A DNA stretch of 64,000 nucleotides from Symsagittifera roscoffensis. Its lineage: Eukaryota > Xenacoelomorpha > Acoela > Convolutidae. Below the pieces are notes generated by a model. That model had not been told where the DNA came from, searched no databases, and was given only the letters and a program-made list of their open reading frames with translations. Location: assembly GCF_963678635.1 (NCBI RefSeq), contig NC_087065.1:35925888-35989887 (forward strand), in the 5' to 3' direction. Positions 34,601 through 47,113 of this stretch are shown here, piece by piece (positions within the stretch are counted from its first letter, which is position 1; every line of letters starts with the position of its first letter). A program made the position numbers and the translations under genes.

Positions 34601-35409
34601 CTTAAATGGATTACAAATTTTATAAAAAAAACATTATGCGGCGCCGGATTGAAGTTTTGCACGACTGAATAATTGATACAAGCTAATTACTTTATTTGAA
34701 TTACACTGAATTTTTCATGAGTTACCTTTGCAAACTCTTTTTAATGGCGTTGGTTCACTTGCATTGGCCATAAAATATTGCACCCAAAATCGAAAAATGC
34801 AAAAACCGAAACTGCAAAAATAAATTAAATGTGTTACAGAATTCACTTTTCGAGAATGTTACTTACAATAGAACATTCACTNNNNNNNNNNNNNNNNNNN
34901 NNNNNNNNNNNNNNNNNNNNNNNNNNNNNNNNNNNNNNNNNNNNNNNNNNNNNNNNNNNNNNNNNNNNNNNNNNNNNNNNNNNNNNNNNNNNNNNNNNNN
35001 NNNNNNNNNNNNNNNNNNNNNNNNNNNNNNNNNNNNNNNNNNNNNNNNNNNNNNNNNNNNNNNNNNNNNNNNNNNNNNNNNAAAAAAGTCGAGTTTCTTT
35101 TTTTTTCTAGACGATTTATAATTGCTCAGTCCTTCGCGATAAGTTTAGTTTTTAGGCATCTCGAAAAGCGATCATAAAAGATTGATTTAGTGTCATATTA
35201 AGACACTTTTAAGAAACAAAAATCCTTTTAAGCACATGTAAAAAATCCTATACCCTTTTCAGACTAATTGATGGTGGGGGATTAGATGATTTTGCAGTCA
35301 TCCGATTTGGTATACGATAGTTTTTTAACAATTATGCTAAAAATATTGGATTTTGACGCTTAGAAAAAATTTCTCTTCCTGCACTGAAACGAAGGGGAAA
35401 TTAAATAGG

Positions 35410-35449
<40 letters not shown>

Positions 35450-38400
35450 TTCATTTTTCATTTTTTAATGGCATTTCTCGCATTTTCTCCCAACAACTTC
35501 TCGCGTTGTATACTTTACTCTGATGATAAATAAATAGCTCATTGCAGCTTGGAAGGGTATTTGTAAAGCTGAAAGTTTTTGTATGACAAAAAGAAGCTGC
35601 GACTATAGTCTATCTCCTGAAAAATGATGTTCCACCAAAAACAATAAAAACATAAATAAAAGGTATTTTTTTAACCTGTGGTTCTTTCACCTTCACCTGT
35701 GTTTTTAAACTTCACAATTTTTTTTCACCAATGATTTTTCACCTGTGACTAGTTTTTGCAAAGTTCAAATGGTTTGAAACTGGGACTGATTTGACGGCTA
35801 TAAATCAAGTTGGGATAAGTAAAGCATAATGTTTCCTCCTATTAAAGCAAAAATGGCAAATCAGTTCATTTCCAATAGAATTGATTGGAGCAATTTGCTC
35901 TTTTTAGTACGTTACCACGCACTTAAAAAATGTACTTTACCTATCAAGTGATGGAGGGGGATTGAAATTAAACAATGGAAACTTAAAAAGAATATAAATT
36001 TTCTCGAATAATTCAGAACATTTCAAATCATGTTATAAACCACCAAGACTCTTCGTATCAGGGTCAAGCTCTGAATGCTTCGACTAACTTTTGAGGTCTA
36101 TGGAAAAGTACTAACATGAAAAAAAATGAATATAAAAAAATGATTTTTTGTAAAACCATCCCCCACACGCCATGTAAAAATTAAAATGATAAATTCGCTC
36201 GTAATAACAAATCATTTATGGCCAATAAGCTTCCTTTAACCAATTTGGAACAATTTTTTAAGACGGATTAAATCTCCGCTCTCGCGTTAATAGCGCGAAA
36301 AATATCGAGCGTCAATTGCCAAAATGGCAGCAATTTTTAAACCCCCATAACTTTCATAAGAATGATCACAGAAAAGAAACTTTTTCAAATTTCAACTCAG
36401 GACAGCAATACATTTTAAATTCAGTCATCAATGTTTAGTTAAAAGGTCGAAATTTGTTCGAAGAACAAAAAAGCCTCTCGAGCACAAATATTCGGTTACT
36501 TTCGTTACGAAAGTCTGAACAACAAGCTTTTAATAGCACAGAGGGCAGCAATCTGGAGACTCCATGATACGAGGATCTTATTGTTTTGATTGTCAAAAAA
36601 AGATGATTTATTTTTTTTATATAAGCCCACACGCAAAATATAACACAAAGTGATTTATTGTTACGACTTCCTAAATTAGTATGGAATATATATGCTCGTG
36701 ATGATTTTATGTATGCAGACCAGCAAAAATTCCAAAATCAGTGAACATATTATTTGTCATGAAGGTACTCAGGGGGGGGGGGCGGTTTTTCAAAAAAATT
36801 TCGAAAATTTTGACGACCTTTTTTTTAGGTCGACCAAATTGATTTTTCGAGCTCTCCTAAACCACTAAAAAGACGCTGTTTTGGTCAAATTTTCTGTGCC
36901 GCAGGCCAATTTTAGAAAAAAGAGGTCAAAAAAAGAGGTCAATTTTAGAAAAAAGAGCTCAAAAAAGCCAATTTTAGAAAAAACGAGGTCAAAAAAGCCA
37001 ATTTTGACAAAAAATTGCGTTTTTATGGCGCGCGCTCCCCTTAAAGTTAGTATATATTGGCGCCCAAGGCGCCCTAAGAAAAGTTTTAGGGTCGGTAGAC
37101 CAAAAATGGATTTCTTAAAAAGTACCAAAGGCGGGACCTTTTGGGTCGGCAGCGGGTCGAATCCCTGAGGGAAAGAGGCATCCGCCCGACCCAATCCCGC
37201 GCCTCCCCCTAAAATCCGGTTGTACTTATGTTGATTGCATTTTACTTAGGTGCCAAAAATGCAAAGAGAATGATTTGCGAGCGGCAAATTGTCCCTCACG
37301 ACAAAATCGTTCCAAATGGAATTGAGGCAATAAGCTAATTGCCCATATCATTTCCGTATATGATTAATTTTTATCTTATGAGCCTCGTGAATACTTCATT
37401 TAACGAAAGTAAATCGAGACCAGTTTAAAAAAGTAGGAACATTCAAAGGCTTTGCCCTGATTTACGAGCAGTCTTGTCTGTATATAGTCATGCTTTTTAA
37501 ATTTTGGTTTTTATATGGTTTCGACAAGTTTGCCATTGTCAATATTGATTAATTAAATTGACTCGTACGCAAAACTTATGTGACTAATCAGGTTGAGACT
37601 AGGGGCTAGCAAGCCCTTTAGACATTGCGTTGTATGCCAGAAAATCGAAAAATATTGACGAATTTTAGATGGTTCGGAAAATAAGATACGTTTCAGTTCA
37701 AAATGATCGAGATTTGAAAAAAAACTTAGATTAGATTGATCAAAACTTTTGTCAGTGCCTGTTTTAAATCCAATTTTCAATTATTTTCAGTAAGTTAATC
37801 TATTATTAGCTAAATTAATTTTAAGATCAAGTTCAATTTTGGAGAAATCTAATCATTTTTGGTTAATAATTTGAATCAAGCCGGTTGAACTAGTTTTCAA
37901 GGGCAGCTTGCATGTTTTTCCTTTTGTTTCGCAAAAGTTTTCCCCAAAAAAGGCTTGGGTGTTTACCGACGCTATGATTCCGAATTCCTTTAAAGTAAGT
38001 TTCTTTTTGATTCCAACAATTGGTATTAAAAAGTGGCTGAACTGTAGTGGGAATGGTTAATTCTGGGTTATATGAGAGGGGGTAAAAAAGGGGGTTAAAA
38101 ACGCGGGTTGATAAGCTTGGGAACCAGTCCTTACGATAAGTTTTTTTTGTAAATTATTGAGTATTTAAGTTTTGAGAGTGATAAGAGAATTTTAGAATCG
38201 GTTGAACTCATCTTATCAATTACATTTGCAACTAACATCTCTGAATTTACAAATAATTATTTCGATAACTTTGTTTTAGCAATGTAAATGCAGTTTTTTC
38301 TGTATTTTAGGGGCTCAGAGCCCACTGATCTCTCAGTTGAGTGTTATTCTCGAATTACACTTCAGTTTTCTTCATTTTGAAGTCATTCGTTATTAATTTA

Positions 38401-41400
38401 CTATATCGATATACTAAAAAGTCACATTTTTGAGAGTCATCATTAATCTTTTTTTCGTCAAATATTTTTCAAAAGGCTTTCCCATTGCAGCTCAGAAGTA
38501 AGCGAAGACATTTTAATTTCGAAAAACTTCAAAGTCTCATCAGACATCAAAGAGATTACCAAAATTGTATTTCTTGTTTAGAATCGGGAGCTTAATTCTG
38601 ACTCTAAGTCAATTGTACGTTCTTTTTTCATCGCGGTAGGATTGGTATTTCTTGGTGCCACTTTTTCTCGAGGCAATAATGATTTAATCACATCATAAAT
38701 AAAGCGACTGACGTCAAGCATACAGTGTTGAAGTGAAAAAGATTGAGTTGTACATGTAATTAAGGCACACACCTGCCTCAAAGACGCCTTAACGAAAATA
38801 AACTAAAATAAACAAAAAATCCACGTACCAACTGAGGAATTATTCAAAAGCAACCAACAATAAAAACATTGCTCAAAACTGATAGACCTGGATTTTTAAT
38901 AGAAAAAAAAAACAGAAGGGAATTTAATGACTCAGCCTTCAGTATTTTAATGAAAAACTATTGGCAAGAATAGAAATTTCACATATGAATAACTTTTAAG
39001 TTTGATGACGTACATTTTCGAAGTACCCATAAAAGTTTCATTTGAAACCCATCACCAAAAACATTTAAATCAAATTTAAGCAACAGGAAACAATCTTACC
39101 TTGTTTTTAGCAATGAGGAGCAGCGATATGATAGTCGATAGAGTTGCAATCGCACAAGCTAAACAGTTTTCTATGCACAACACAATCATCAAGGCTCGCA
39201 GGGTCTCCGCCTCATGCTCACAAGTAGGCAGGGGCTTCACATACTGCAACTGCTGCTGCTGGGGATTAAAGGCCGAGTGATGGTTGTCGTGGGTGGATCT
39301 GAAGGAGCTGAGAGACGAGGAGGACGATGTCTTGTTGGGCAGTTTGTTCACATCTAGGGATTCGTGAATGGCGGCGGCGTTGGAACTGGGCAGAAAGTAA
39401 GCACCGCAGCCGTCTACCATGAAGAAAAGTCAATTTTGGACACTTGAACGATGAACACTTTTGGACACTTGAACTTTCTGAGCACTCAAACTTGGTGCAA
39501 TTTTCCAAAAATCTTTGAAAAAAAGCAAAAGCCAATTGGGATGATGGGACACAATAAATGATCTGCCTAAGCCAAATTACCTAATCCAACCGTTGGGGAA
39601 ATTTACAATTTGAGCGCCTTCATTCGATAATTACAACAGAGTCGAGGCCAGTTTGAACATTGCTGCCCGCACTGAAGTCCCGCACTCAGTAAAAAGAGAA
39701 AACGATAGATTATATTGGATTTTTATTGTAAGTCTCCATAAAATTCCAAAAGAATTGATATAATCGATTAAAAATGTATTATAATGTTACTATTTTGCAA
39801 CACAAAAATAATCATTATAACCGATTATAATCGATTTTTATTGATTATAATCTATTTTTTTATGAACGTTTTTTTTTCTCAAATTTTATTGAATTATAAT
39901 ACATTATAATGGATTATAATCCATTATTATTCAACAAACGTCATCGCTTCATTTCGTTTTAGTTTTGTTTTGTTTCGTGTGCTTTTCAGTTGGTTACCGA
40001 ACGAAAAGAAACTGTAGTTTTGTACTTATGGCCACCAGCGGATTTAGGGATTCGACCCCCTGCCGACCCAAAAGGTCTCCACATTCCCCCCCCCCCACTA
40101 TTTTGAGGTCACCCCACTATTTTTATATGTCCATTTTTGGCTTACTAGCCCTACAGTTTTTTTAACGGCGCCTAATATTTATTAATTTTGAGGGGGTGCT
40201 CGCCGGAAAAAAAACAATTTTTTGGTCTAATGTTTCCAAAAAGGGCCTAAAAACGCCTTTAAGCAAAGTAGTCTATTTTTATTTAATTCTGATCATTTAT
40301 AATTGCGACTTTCGACAAATTTTTTTCGGCAAGTTCTTCTTTCATTAAGTTTTGCATGTTTAGCAGGTTTTTTAAACCTAATTGCAAGAAAGTTATTATA
40401 TTTGTGTTTCAAGGACGTGTTTCGGGTCCAATCGAAGGTGGAGGCGAAGTCCGAAGAGGCTGCATCGGAATCTCAACAACAACCCGAGGCTACAACTGCA
40501 CCTGTCTACAACAACAGCACCAGAAAAAAAGAAAGTAAAAGAGAAAAAAATCACAAAATGAAACCCTTGATTAGCTGAACAATTAGCTGTAAGCAATTTT
40601 CGGCAGAAAAAAAATTGATTTTCAGGGACTTCTGTAGCCTAAAAAAATCGATTATGCTGTCAAAATAATCGCTTATAATGGATTTTTAAACATTAAGAAT
40701 AATCGATTATAACCTCCTAAAAATCCATTTTCATGGTTGGATGGGTCATAAAAATCGACTATACGGGTTAAAATTTGTGACGATTGAATCCATTATTATC
40801 AATTATTTCCCATGAAACTCCAGTGCGGATGGAACAAAAATATCAAAACTGCTCTTATCAGGGCAAAGCTTTGAATTTTCAGACTGTTTTTGAACATCTT
40901 TGAAATAGTTATTGCTTAAAAAAGACGGAATAATCAAGAAAGAACAATTTTATTATTTCTGCATTTTTCTAAATCTTACCAAGCGCTATGTGAAGCACAA
41001 AATAACGTATCAATTTGACCACATATCTTGCCTCCATCAAAAATGCTTTCTCAGTCTTATGAAATTTCCGCTTACCGTTTGTAGAACGAAAAATGTCGCG
41101 CGTAAGCTGCCACAAATCGACATCTTTGGTTAATTTATATTTTGCAAAATTGATTGTTTGAGAATTTTATAAGATTTTGAGCTCAATTTTTTTAGACTGT
41201 ACAAAAAAGACAGCAAAAACTAGAAATTGGAAGTTTGTCTGGAAAAAAATACCCGAGCTGAATATTCAATCATTTCTTTGAATGTCGGAGCAGCAAAACT
41301 GCTCGCAAAGAATGCTTTATTTACCCGGGTTGAAGTCGCAACATCATCGATTTTTCAGTGGTACCGCAATGATTGGTATTTTCTAGCACTGATTCATGTA

Positions 41401-44400
41401 TATCATAGATTTTTGAATGTCTAAATGTGAGAAACTTCCGGGTAGCACCTATCTGATCAAAATTTTTATGGGTAAGTGGCGAAGAGATAACAGATACTCC
41501 TACTCACCTGAAGGTTGTGGGATTAAGTGCCATTAGCTTAGGTGCATTTTGGTTATTTTGAAAATTAAATGTCAGAGCAAAACTTATTGCTTATTAATCG
41601 CTAAGAACCGCTGTCTATTTATAGCTCTAACTCATTGCTAGTTTAGTGATTAGTATGGCATGGTAGTAGTCAAAAATTGCTTAATCATTTCTGGTAGTTA
41701 CCCCCTTAAAGCACTTATTTTGTCTGGCAGACAAACCCGATTGCTCGTAAGTTTGTCTCGAGTATTTTTTCGAAAATTAATATTTTGATAAGGCTATAAA
41801 CTATAAAATTTTGGATTTTTTTAACGAAATATTAACTCCCAATATCTTGAAATTTTTGAAGCCCAGGCTTCAGTTCACTTTGAGTCGATTTTGCTCTGAA
41901 ACGATTTCGCTTACGAGTTGAGCTTATAGATGAATACTTAAAGGCGCGCATTAATTGGTCAAACAGTTGGGCCAAACTGGTTATTTCCGAACGCCTAAAT
42001 AATTGGGAAAATCATTGCAGTTGAAATAGTTTTCTGAATTCTCACAAAATCAATGCCATCATGGCGGTGTGAAACAGTTTTTGCTCAATATTATGATTTT
42101 CATTGCTAAAACTGGTCTGAATAAAAAGACCAGTCCAAGCATAAACATTCCGTTACTTTCCTCAAAAAACAGATAAAATTTTCAGTTCTGTTAAATGTAG
42201 GGAATGTATCAAAGGTTGCGTCATGGCTGTTTAAGGATAGTCTTATCATTTGTTGTTTCCCATAATCTAAATTTAGTTATTTTAATGGGTTTTTTTCTGG
42301 AAGTTTTTTTTCTAACATGAAATAGCGTTTCATGGACGTGTCCTTACGGAACCTGTTTTTGTGGCATCCAACTTGTCTTTGTTCTGCCTCAAAAGAAACA
42401 CCAGACTCCAAGGTTTCCCCTTAGCTTCGATGATCAAATTTAGACGCAGTCATTTACGGATTTTTGTTTTTGTTGCTACATGGCGCAATTTAAAATCCAC
42501 TGTAACGAAAATGTGGTTGAAATAAAAAAAAATGTAATCCACGGAAATCAAACGTCCAAAAAAAAGTTGTCAAACAAAAACAATGATGCTATAGTTTTGC
42601 TAAATTAAAACCAATAAAAATTCTCAACTTCTCTTATCAAAAATCTTTGAAAAAAAGCAAAAGCCAATTGGGATGATGGGACACAATAAATGATCTGCCT
42701 AAGCCAAATTACCTAATCCAACCGTTGGGGAAATTTACAATTTGAGCGCCTTAATTCGATAATTACAACAGAGTCGAGGCCAGTTTGAACATTGCTGCCC
42801 GCACTGAAGTCCCGCACTCAGTAAAAAGAGAAAACGATAGATTATATTGGATTTTTATTGTAAGTCTCCATAAAATTCCAAAAGAATTGATATAATCGAT
42901 TAAAAATGTATTATAATGTTACTATTTTGCAACACAAAAATAATCATTATAACCGATTATAATCGATTTTTATTGATTATAATCTATTTTTTTATGAACG
43001 TTTTTTTTTCTCAAATTTTATTGAATTATAATACATTATAATGGATTATAATCCATTATTATTCAACAAACGTCATCGCTTCATTTCGTTTTAGTTTTGT
43101 TTTGTTTCGTGTGCTTTTCAGTTGGTTACCGAACGAAAAGAAACTGTAGTTTTGTACTTATGGCCACCAGCGGATTTAGGGATTCGACCCCCTGCCGACC
43201 CAAAAGGTCTCCACATTCCCCCCCCCCCCCCACTATTTTGAGGTCACCCCACTATTTTTATATGTCCATTTTTGGCTTACTAGCCCTACAGTTTTTTTAA
43301 CGGCGCCTAATATTTATTAATTTTGAGGGGGTGCTCGCCGGAAAAAAAACAATTTTTTGGTCTAATGTTTCCAAAAAGGGCCTAAAAACGCCTTTAAGCA
43401 AAGTAGTCTATTTTTATTTAATTCTGATCATTTATAATTGCGACTTTCGACAAATTTTTTTCGGCAAGTTCTTCTTTCATTAAGTTTTGCATGTTTAGCA
43501 GGTTTTTTAAACCTAATTGCAAGAAAGTTATTATATTTGTGTTTCAAGGACGTGTTTCGGGTCCAATCGAAGGTGGAGGCGAAGTCCGAAGAGGCTGCAT
43601 CGGAATCTCAACAACAACCCGAGGCTACAACTGCACCTGTCTACAACAACAGCACCAGAAAAAAAGAAAGTAAAAGAGAAAAAAATCACAAAATGAAACC
43701 CTTGATTAGCTGAACAATTAGCTGTAAGCAATTTTCGGCAGAAAAAAAATTGATTTTCAGGGACTTCTGTAGCCTAAAAAAATCGATTATGCTGTCAAAA
43801 TAATCGCTTATAATGGATTTTTAAACATTAAGAATAATCGATTATAACCTCCTAAAAATCCATTTTCATGGTTGGATGGGTCATAAAAATCGACTATACG
43901 GGTTAAAATTTGTGACGATTGAATCCATTATTATCAATTATTTCCCATGAAACTCCAGTGCGGATGGAACAAAAATATCAAAACTGCTCTTATCAGGGCA
44001 AAACTTTGAATTTTCAGACTGTTTTTGAACATCTTTGAAATAGTTATTGCTTAAAAAAGACGGAATAATCAAGAAAGAACAATTTTATTATTTCTGCATT
44101 TTTCTAAATCTTACCAAGCGCTATGTGAAGCACAAAATAACGTATCAATTTGACCACATATCTTGCCTCCATCAAAAATGCTTTCTCAGTCTTATGAAAT
44201 TTCCGCTTACCGTTTGTAGAACGAAAAATGTCGCGCGTAAGCTGCCACAAATCGACATCTTTGGTTAATTTATATTTTGCAAAATTGATTGTTTGAGAAT
44301 TTTATAAGATTTTGAGCTCAATTTTTTTAGACTGTACAAAAAAGACAGCAAAAACTAGAAATTGGAAGTTTGTCTGGAAAAAAATACCCGAGCTGAATAT

Positions 44401-47113
44401 TCAATCATTTCATTGAATGTCGGAGCAGCAAAACTGCTCGCAAAGAATGCTTTATTTACCCGGGTTGAAGTCGCAACATCATCGATTTTTCAGTGGTACC
44501 GCAATGATCGGTATTTTCTAGCACTGATTCATGTATATCATAGATTTTTGAATGTCTAAATGTGAGAAACTTCCGGGTAGCACCTATCTGATCAAAATTT
44601 TTATGGGTAAGTGGCGAAGAGATAACAGATACTCCTACTCACCTGAAGGTTGTGGGATTAAGTGCCATTAGCTTAGGTGCATTTTGGTTATTTTGAAAAT
44701 TAAATGTCAGAGCAAAACTTATTGCTTATTAATCGCTAAGAACCGCTGTCTATTTATAGCTCTAACTCATTGCTAGTTTAGTGATTAGTATGGCATGGTA
44801 GTAGTCAAAAATTGCTTAATCATTTCTGGTAGTTACCCCCTTAAAGCACTTATTTTGTCTGGCAGACAAACCCGATTGCTCGTAAGTTTGTCTCGAGTAT
44901 TTTTTCGAAAATTAATATTTTGATAAGGCTATAAACTATAAAATTTTGGATTTTTTTAACGAAATATTAACTCCCAATATCTTGAAATTTTTGAAGCCCA
45001 GGCTTCAGTTCACTTTGAGTCGATTTTGCTCTGAAACGATTTCGCTTACGAGTTGAGCTTATAGATGAATACTTAAAGGCGCGCATTAATTGGTCAAACA
45101 GTTGGGCCAAACTGGTTATTTCCGAACGCCTAAATAATTGGGAAAATCATTGCAGTTGAAATAGTTTTCTGAATTCTCACAAAATCAATGCCATCATGGC
45201 GGTGTGAAACAGTTTTTGCTCAATATTATGATTTTCATTGCTAAAACTGGTCTGAATAAAAAGACCATTTCAAGCATAAACATTCCGTTACTTTCCCCAA
45301 AAAACAGATAAAATTTTCAGTTCTGTTAAATGCACGGAATGTATCAAAGGTTGCGTCATGGCTGCTTAAGGATAGTCTGATTATTTGTTGTTTCCCATAA
45401 TCTAAATTTAGTTATTTTAATGGGTTTTTTTTCTGGAAGTTTTTTTCTAACATGAAATAGCGTTTCACGGACGTGTCCTTACGGAACCTGTTTTTGTGGC
45501 ATCCAACTTGTCTTTGTTCTGCCTGAAAAGAAACACCAGACTCCAAGGTTTCCCCTTAGCTTCGATGATCAAAATTAGACGCAATCATTTACGGATTTTC
45601 GTTTTTGTTGCTACATAGCGCTATTTATAATCCACTGTAACAAAAATGTGGGTGAAATAAAAAAAATGTAATCCACGGAAATCAAACGTCCAAAAAAAAG
45701 TTGTCAAACAAAAACAATGATGCTATAGTTTTGCTAAATTAAAACCAATAAAAATTCTCAACTTTTCTTACTATGGCCCTGACTCTTCTGAACTTCTGCA
45801 ATTAATTTGCTGCTTATTCTGCGAGTTAATCGGATGGAAGCTGCAATTTCTTTGCTTCAAATTCTAGATTTGACCAACTGGCACTTTTAAACGCCTGAGT
45901 AACTTTACCAAGAAAGACTTAGGGTGAAACAACTAAGATTAGAGCTCACGGCATTTTTTTAGTTATTAGGTCGAAATTATTTTTAAAATAAAACCGTTTA
46001 GATCAAAAAAGACGGAATACAAAATTGATGAATCATTTCGTTAATTATCGCTTGAACAAACAAAAAATAATAATTGGTAACAGGGGGGACTTACCGGGTG
46101 AAGTGCAGCAGAAACAGGGACAATTTTGGATAGGCACCAGGTTCTGGGAGATCTTACTAGTTAGTACAGCACCCAGAAGGTTCAGCACAATACACAGGCT
46201 GCTCAACAGGGCATAGAACGTTGTCTGAACAAAATCAACAAGAAGTTACTCATGATTAATTTCAGATTGACCGTCTTGTAAAAATAGATCACGGTGTTTG
46301 CAAAAAGTGGGATATTATGCCATTGGAACATGATTTAAGCACGCTTAATCATCAAAGAGAGAATGTTCAGTTGGTGTTATGGAGGATGCGGTTGCCATTT
46401 CTTATGGTTACCATAATGAACATTTGGTACTATTGTAAGCTACACTTTTTCTAAGAGTGCTTTCAGCACTACCCTTATTTACACTAACTGTGAAGGAGCG
46501 CGCGTGCGAGCAGAAAAAAAACGCAATAGAAAAACCCAATAATATAGAATTTTACTAAATAGTTTTGATACAGAATTGATCATGTTTAGTTTCCTTAGAG
46601 CAAAAAAAATCGAAAATTATGACAAGAAAAAAGCTTTCCCGTATTTACAAAAAAAAATTTATAGGAGGCTACTGTAAATGGGGTTGCTTTTAGTAACTTA
46701 TTCATGACTTTGTTGAATTAAAAACAGATTTGTTCTGTTAATTATTTCTACTTTTCTTACCAATTCATCAAAATTAGAAACAAAAATAAATTTGTAAAAA
46801 ACGCTTTTTATGCAAAGCTTTTTTCAAATTAAACATACCGTGAACATGGAGTTATGCTTCCAAGCAATGACACCCACAGCTCCACAAAGAAGTCCCTGAA
46901 AACCAAACAGCGTAAATTAGATCTTCATTATCGCAAAAAGAAACGAAGAACAAATTTTAAGAAAAAAAGAAAGAAAGAAGAAAACAAGAACTTATTTCTT
47001 CAAAATCACTCAATTGAAATTATTGTTTGTGCAAAAAACCAAACTGAAGTGGATCAACTGAAAACATAGTACACACCTATCGAGATTCTACCCGAACACA
47101 TAATGATGACAAA
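33188..47113 (-). CDS. Tetraspan membrane protein gene, ENTREP/FAM189-like (5' end not found)
   Basis: Five exons on the minus strand: 47113-47078, 46895-46839, 46224-46095, 39413-39100 and 34600-33188, giving 649 residues from helix 2 to the stop. Order: a helix with GLLCGAVGVIAW, a helix FYALLSSLCIVLNLLGAVL, a Cys-rich loop (NCPCFCC), an extracellular loop with a possible glycosylation site (NKTS), a last helix (LRALMIVLCIENCLACAIA...), then a tail of about 480 residues. The LLCGxVGxxxW and LCxxLNLxGxxL patterns match ENTREP/FAM189 proteins, MS4A-like adaptors that in human recruit HECT ubiquitin ligases through PPxY motifs. No PPxY is seen here. Phases agree at all junctions except the first intron (see findings). 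The exon for helix 1 was not found. The family call is moderate; an MS4A-like protein of another subgroup is the alternative. Confidence 0.65.
34882..35081. other. Assembly gap (200 N)
   Basis: A run of exactly 200 N in the intron before the terminal exon of the ENTREP-like gene. Any small exon inside it would be missed, and open frames spanning it are artefacts. Confidence 0.99.
35412..35451. repeat. (AT)n microsatellite followed by a T-run
   Basis: About 14 AT units, then 11 T. The stretch 35082-36050 otherwise holds nothing recognisable. Confidence 0.95.
36050..36525. repeat. Family R element, near full length
   Basis: Starts CTCTTCGTATCAGGGTCAAG, has GCGCGAAAAATATCGAGCG near 36292, and ends GAGCACAAATATTCGGTTAC then TTACGAAAGTCTGAACAACAAG. 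Colinear with 32465-33030. Confidence 0.65.
36765..37215. repeat. MITE-like element, family M (copy 3)
   Basis: Starts CTCAGGGGGGGGGGGGCGG and shares a long stretch with copy 1 (ATTTTGACGACCTTTTTTTTAGGTCGACCAAATTG). The interior has four short repeats of CAATTTTAGAAAAAAGAGGTC. It contains GGGTCGGCAGCGGGTCGAAT, found inverted at 40050 and 43185. No real ORF. Confidence 0.7.
37255..37490. repeat. Family R element, inverted
   Basis: Ends GGAACATTCAAAGGCTTTGCCCTGATTTACGAGCAGTCTTGTC, whose reverse complement is the family R start. The interior GGAATTGAGGCAATAAGCTAATTGCC is the reverse of the sequence near 36230-36250. The stretch 37490-39099 holds no certain exon. Confidence 0.6.
39100..39413 (-). 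CDS. ENTREP-like gene, loop and last helix exon
   Basis: Acceptor TCATGGTAG, donor GTAAGA. Encodes DGCGAYFLPSSN, a Ser-run and Gln-run linker, then ETLRALMIVLCIENCLACAI and a hydrophobic stretch ending LLLIAKNK. An upstream in-frame ATG overlaps the acceptor but is intronic if splicing occurs as predicted. Confidence 0.75.
39506..42638. repeat. 3.13-kb tandem duplication, copy 1
   Basis: Near-identical to 42638-45771 at an offset of about 3132-3135 bp, in the intron between the helix 3 and last-helix exons of the ENTREP-like gene. It includes a family E element (39666-40829), a nested family M fragment (about 40035-40270) and a family R element (about 40850-41310). Small open frames occur identically in both copies but have no support as genes. 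Confidence 0.95.
39666..40829. mobile_element. Family E element (copy 2) with nested family M fragment
   Basis: Left end CCCGCACTGAAG, right end CATGAAACTCCAGTGCGG, with TAATCGATTATAATC motifs near both ends as at 26976-27811. The centre is filled by an inverted family M fragment (GATTCGACCCCCTGCCGACC, then a C-run) and A/T-rich sequence. Confidence 0.65.
42638..45771. repeat. 3.13-kb tandem duplication, copy 2
   Basis: Second copy of the block, joined head to tail. Scattered single-base differences (for example AAAGCTTTG at about 40867 against AAAACTTTG at about 44001) and a longer C-run separate the copies. Identity drops somewhat in the last 500 bases. The stretch 45772-46094 is plain intron. 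Confidence 0.95.
42798..43964. mobile_element. Family E element (copy 3, by duplication)
   Basis: The same element as at 39666-40829, carried by the tandem duplication. Confidence 0.65.
46095..46224 (-). CDS. ENTREP-like gene, helix 3 and Cys-rich loop exon
   Basis: Acceptor TTTGTTCAG, donor GTAAGT. TTFYALLSSLCIVLNLLGAV then NCPCFCCTSP; one base left over joins the next exon to make Asp. Confidence 0.75.
46839..46895 (-). CDS. ENTREP-like gene, helix 2 exon
   Basis: Acceptor TGGTTTTCAG, donor GTATGT; 19 codons, GLLCGAVGVIAWKHNSMFT. Phase 0 at both ends. Confidence 0.7.
47078..47113 (-). CDS. ENTREP-like gene, 12-codon exon (helix 2 start)
   Basis: Preceded by a very strong polypyrimidine tract and TTCTAG. 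Encodes FVIIMCSGRISI; the other two frames hit stops. The expected GT donor would put one extra G in the exon and break the frame of the next exon, so the end at 47078 is chosen to keep the frame. Confidence 0.55.

Noticed and set aside
34829-35121. Open frames near 34.9-35.1 kb
   Set aside because: They run through the 200-N gap and are artefacts.
40303-43713. Duplicate 91-codon frames with Gln/Glu-rich end
   Set aside because: Identical only because of the 3.13-kb duplication; no splice sites, homology or signs of selection were seen.
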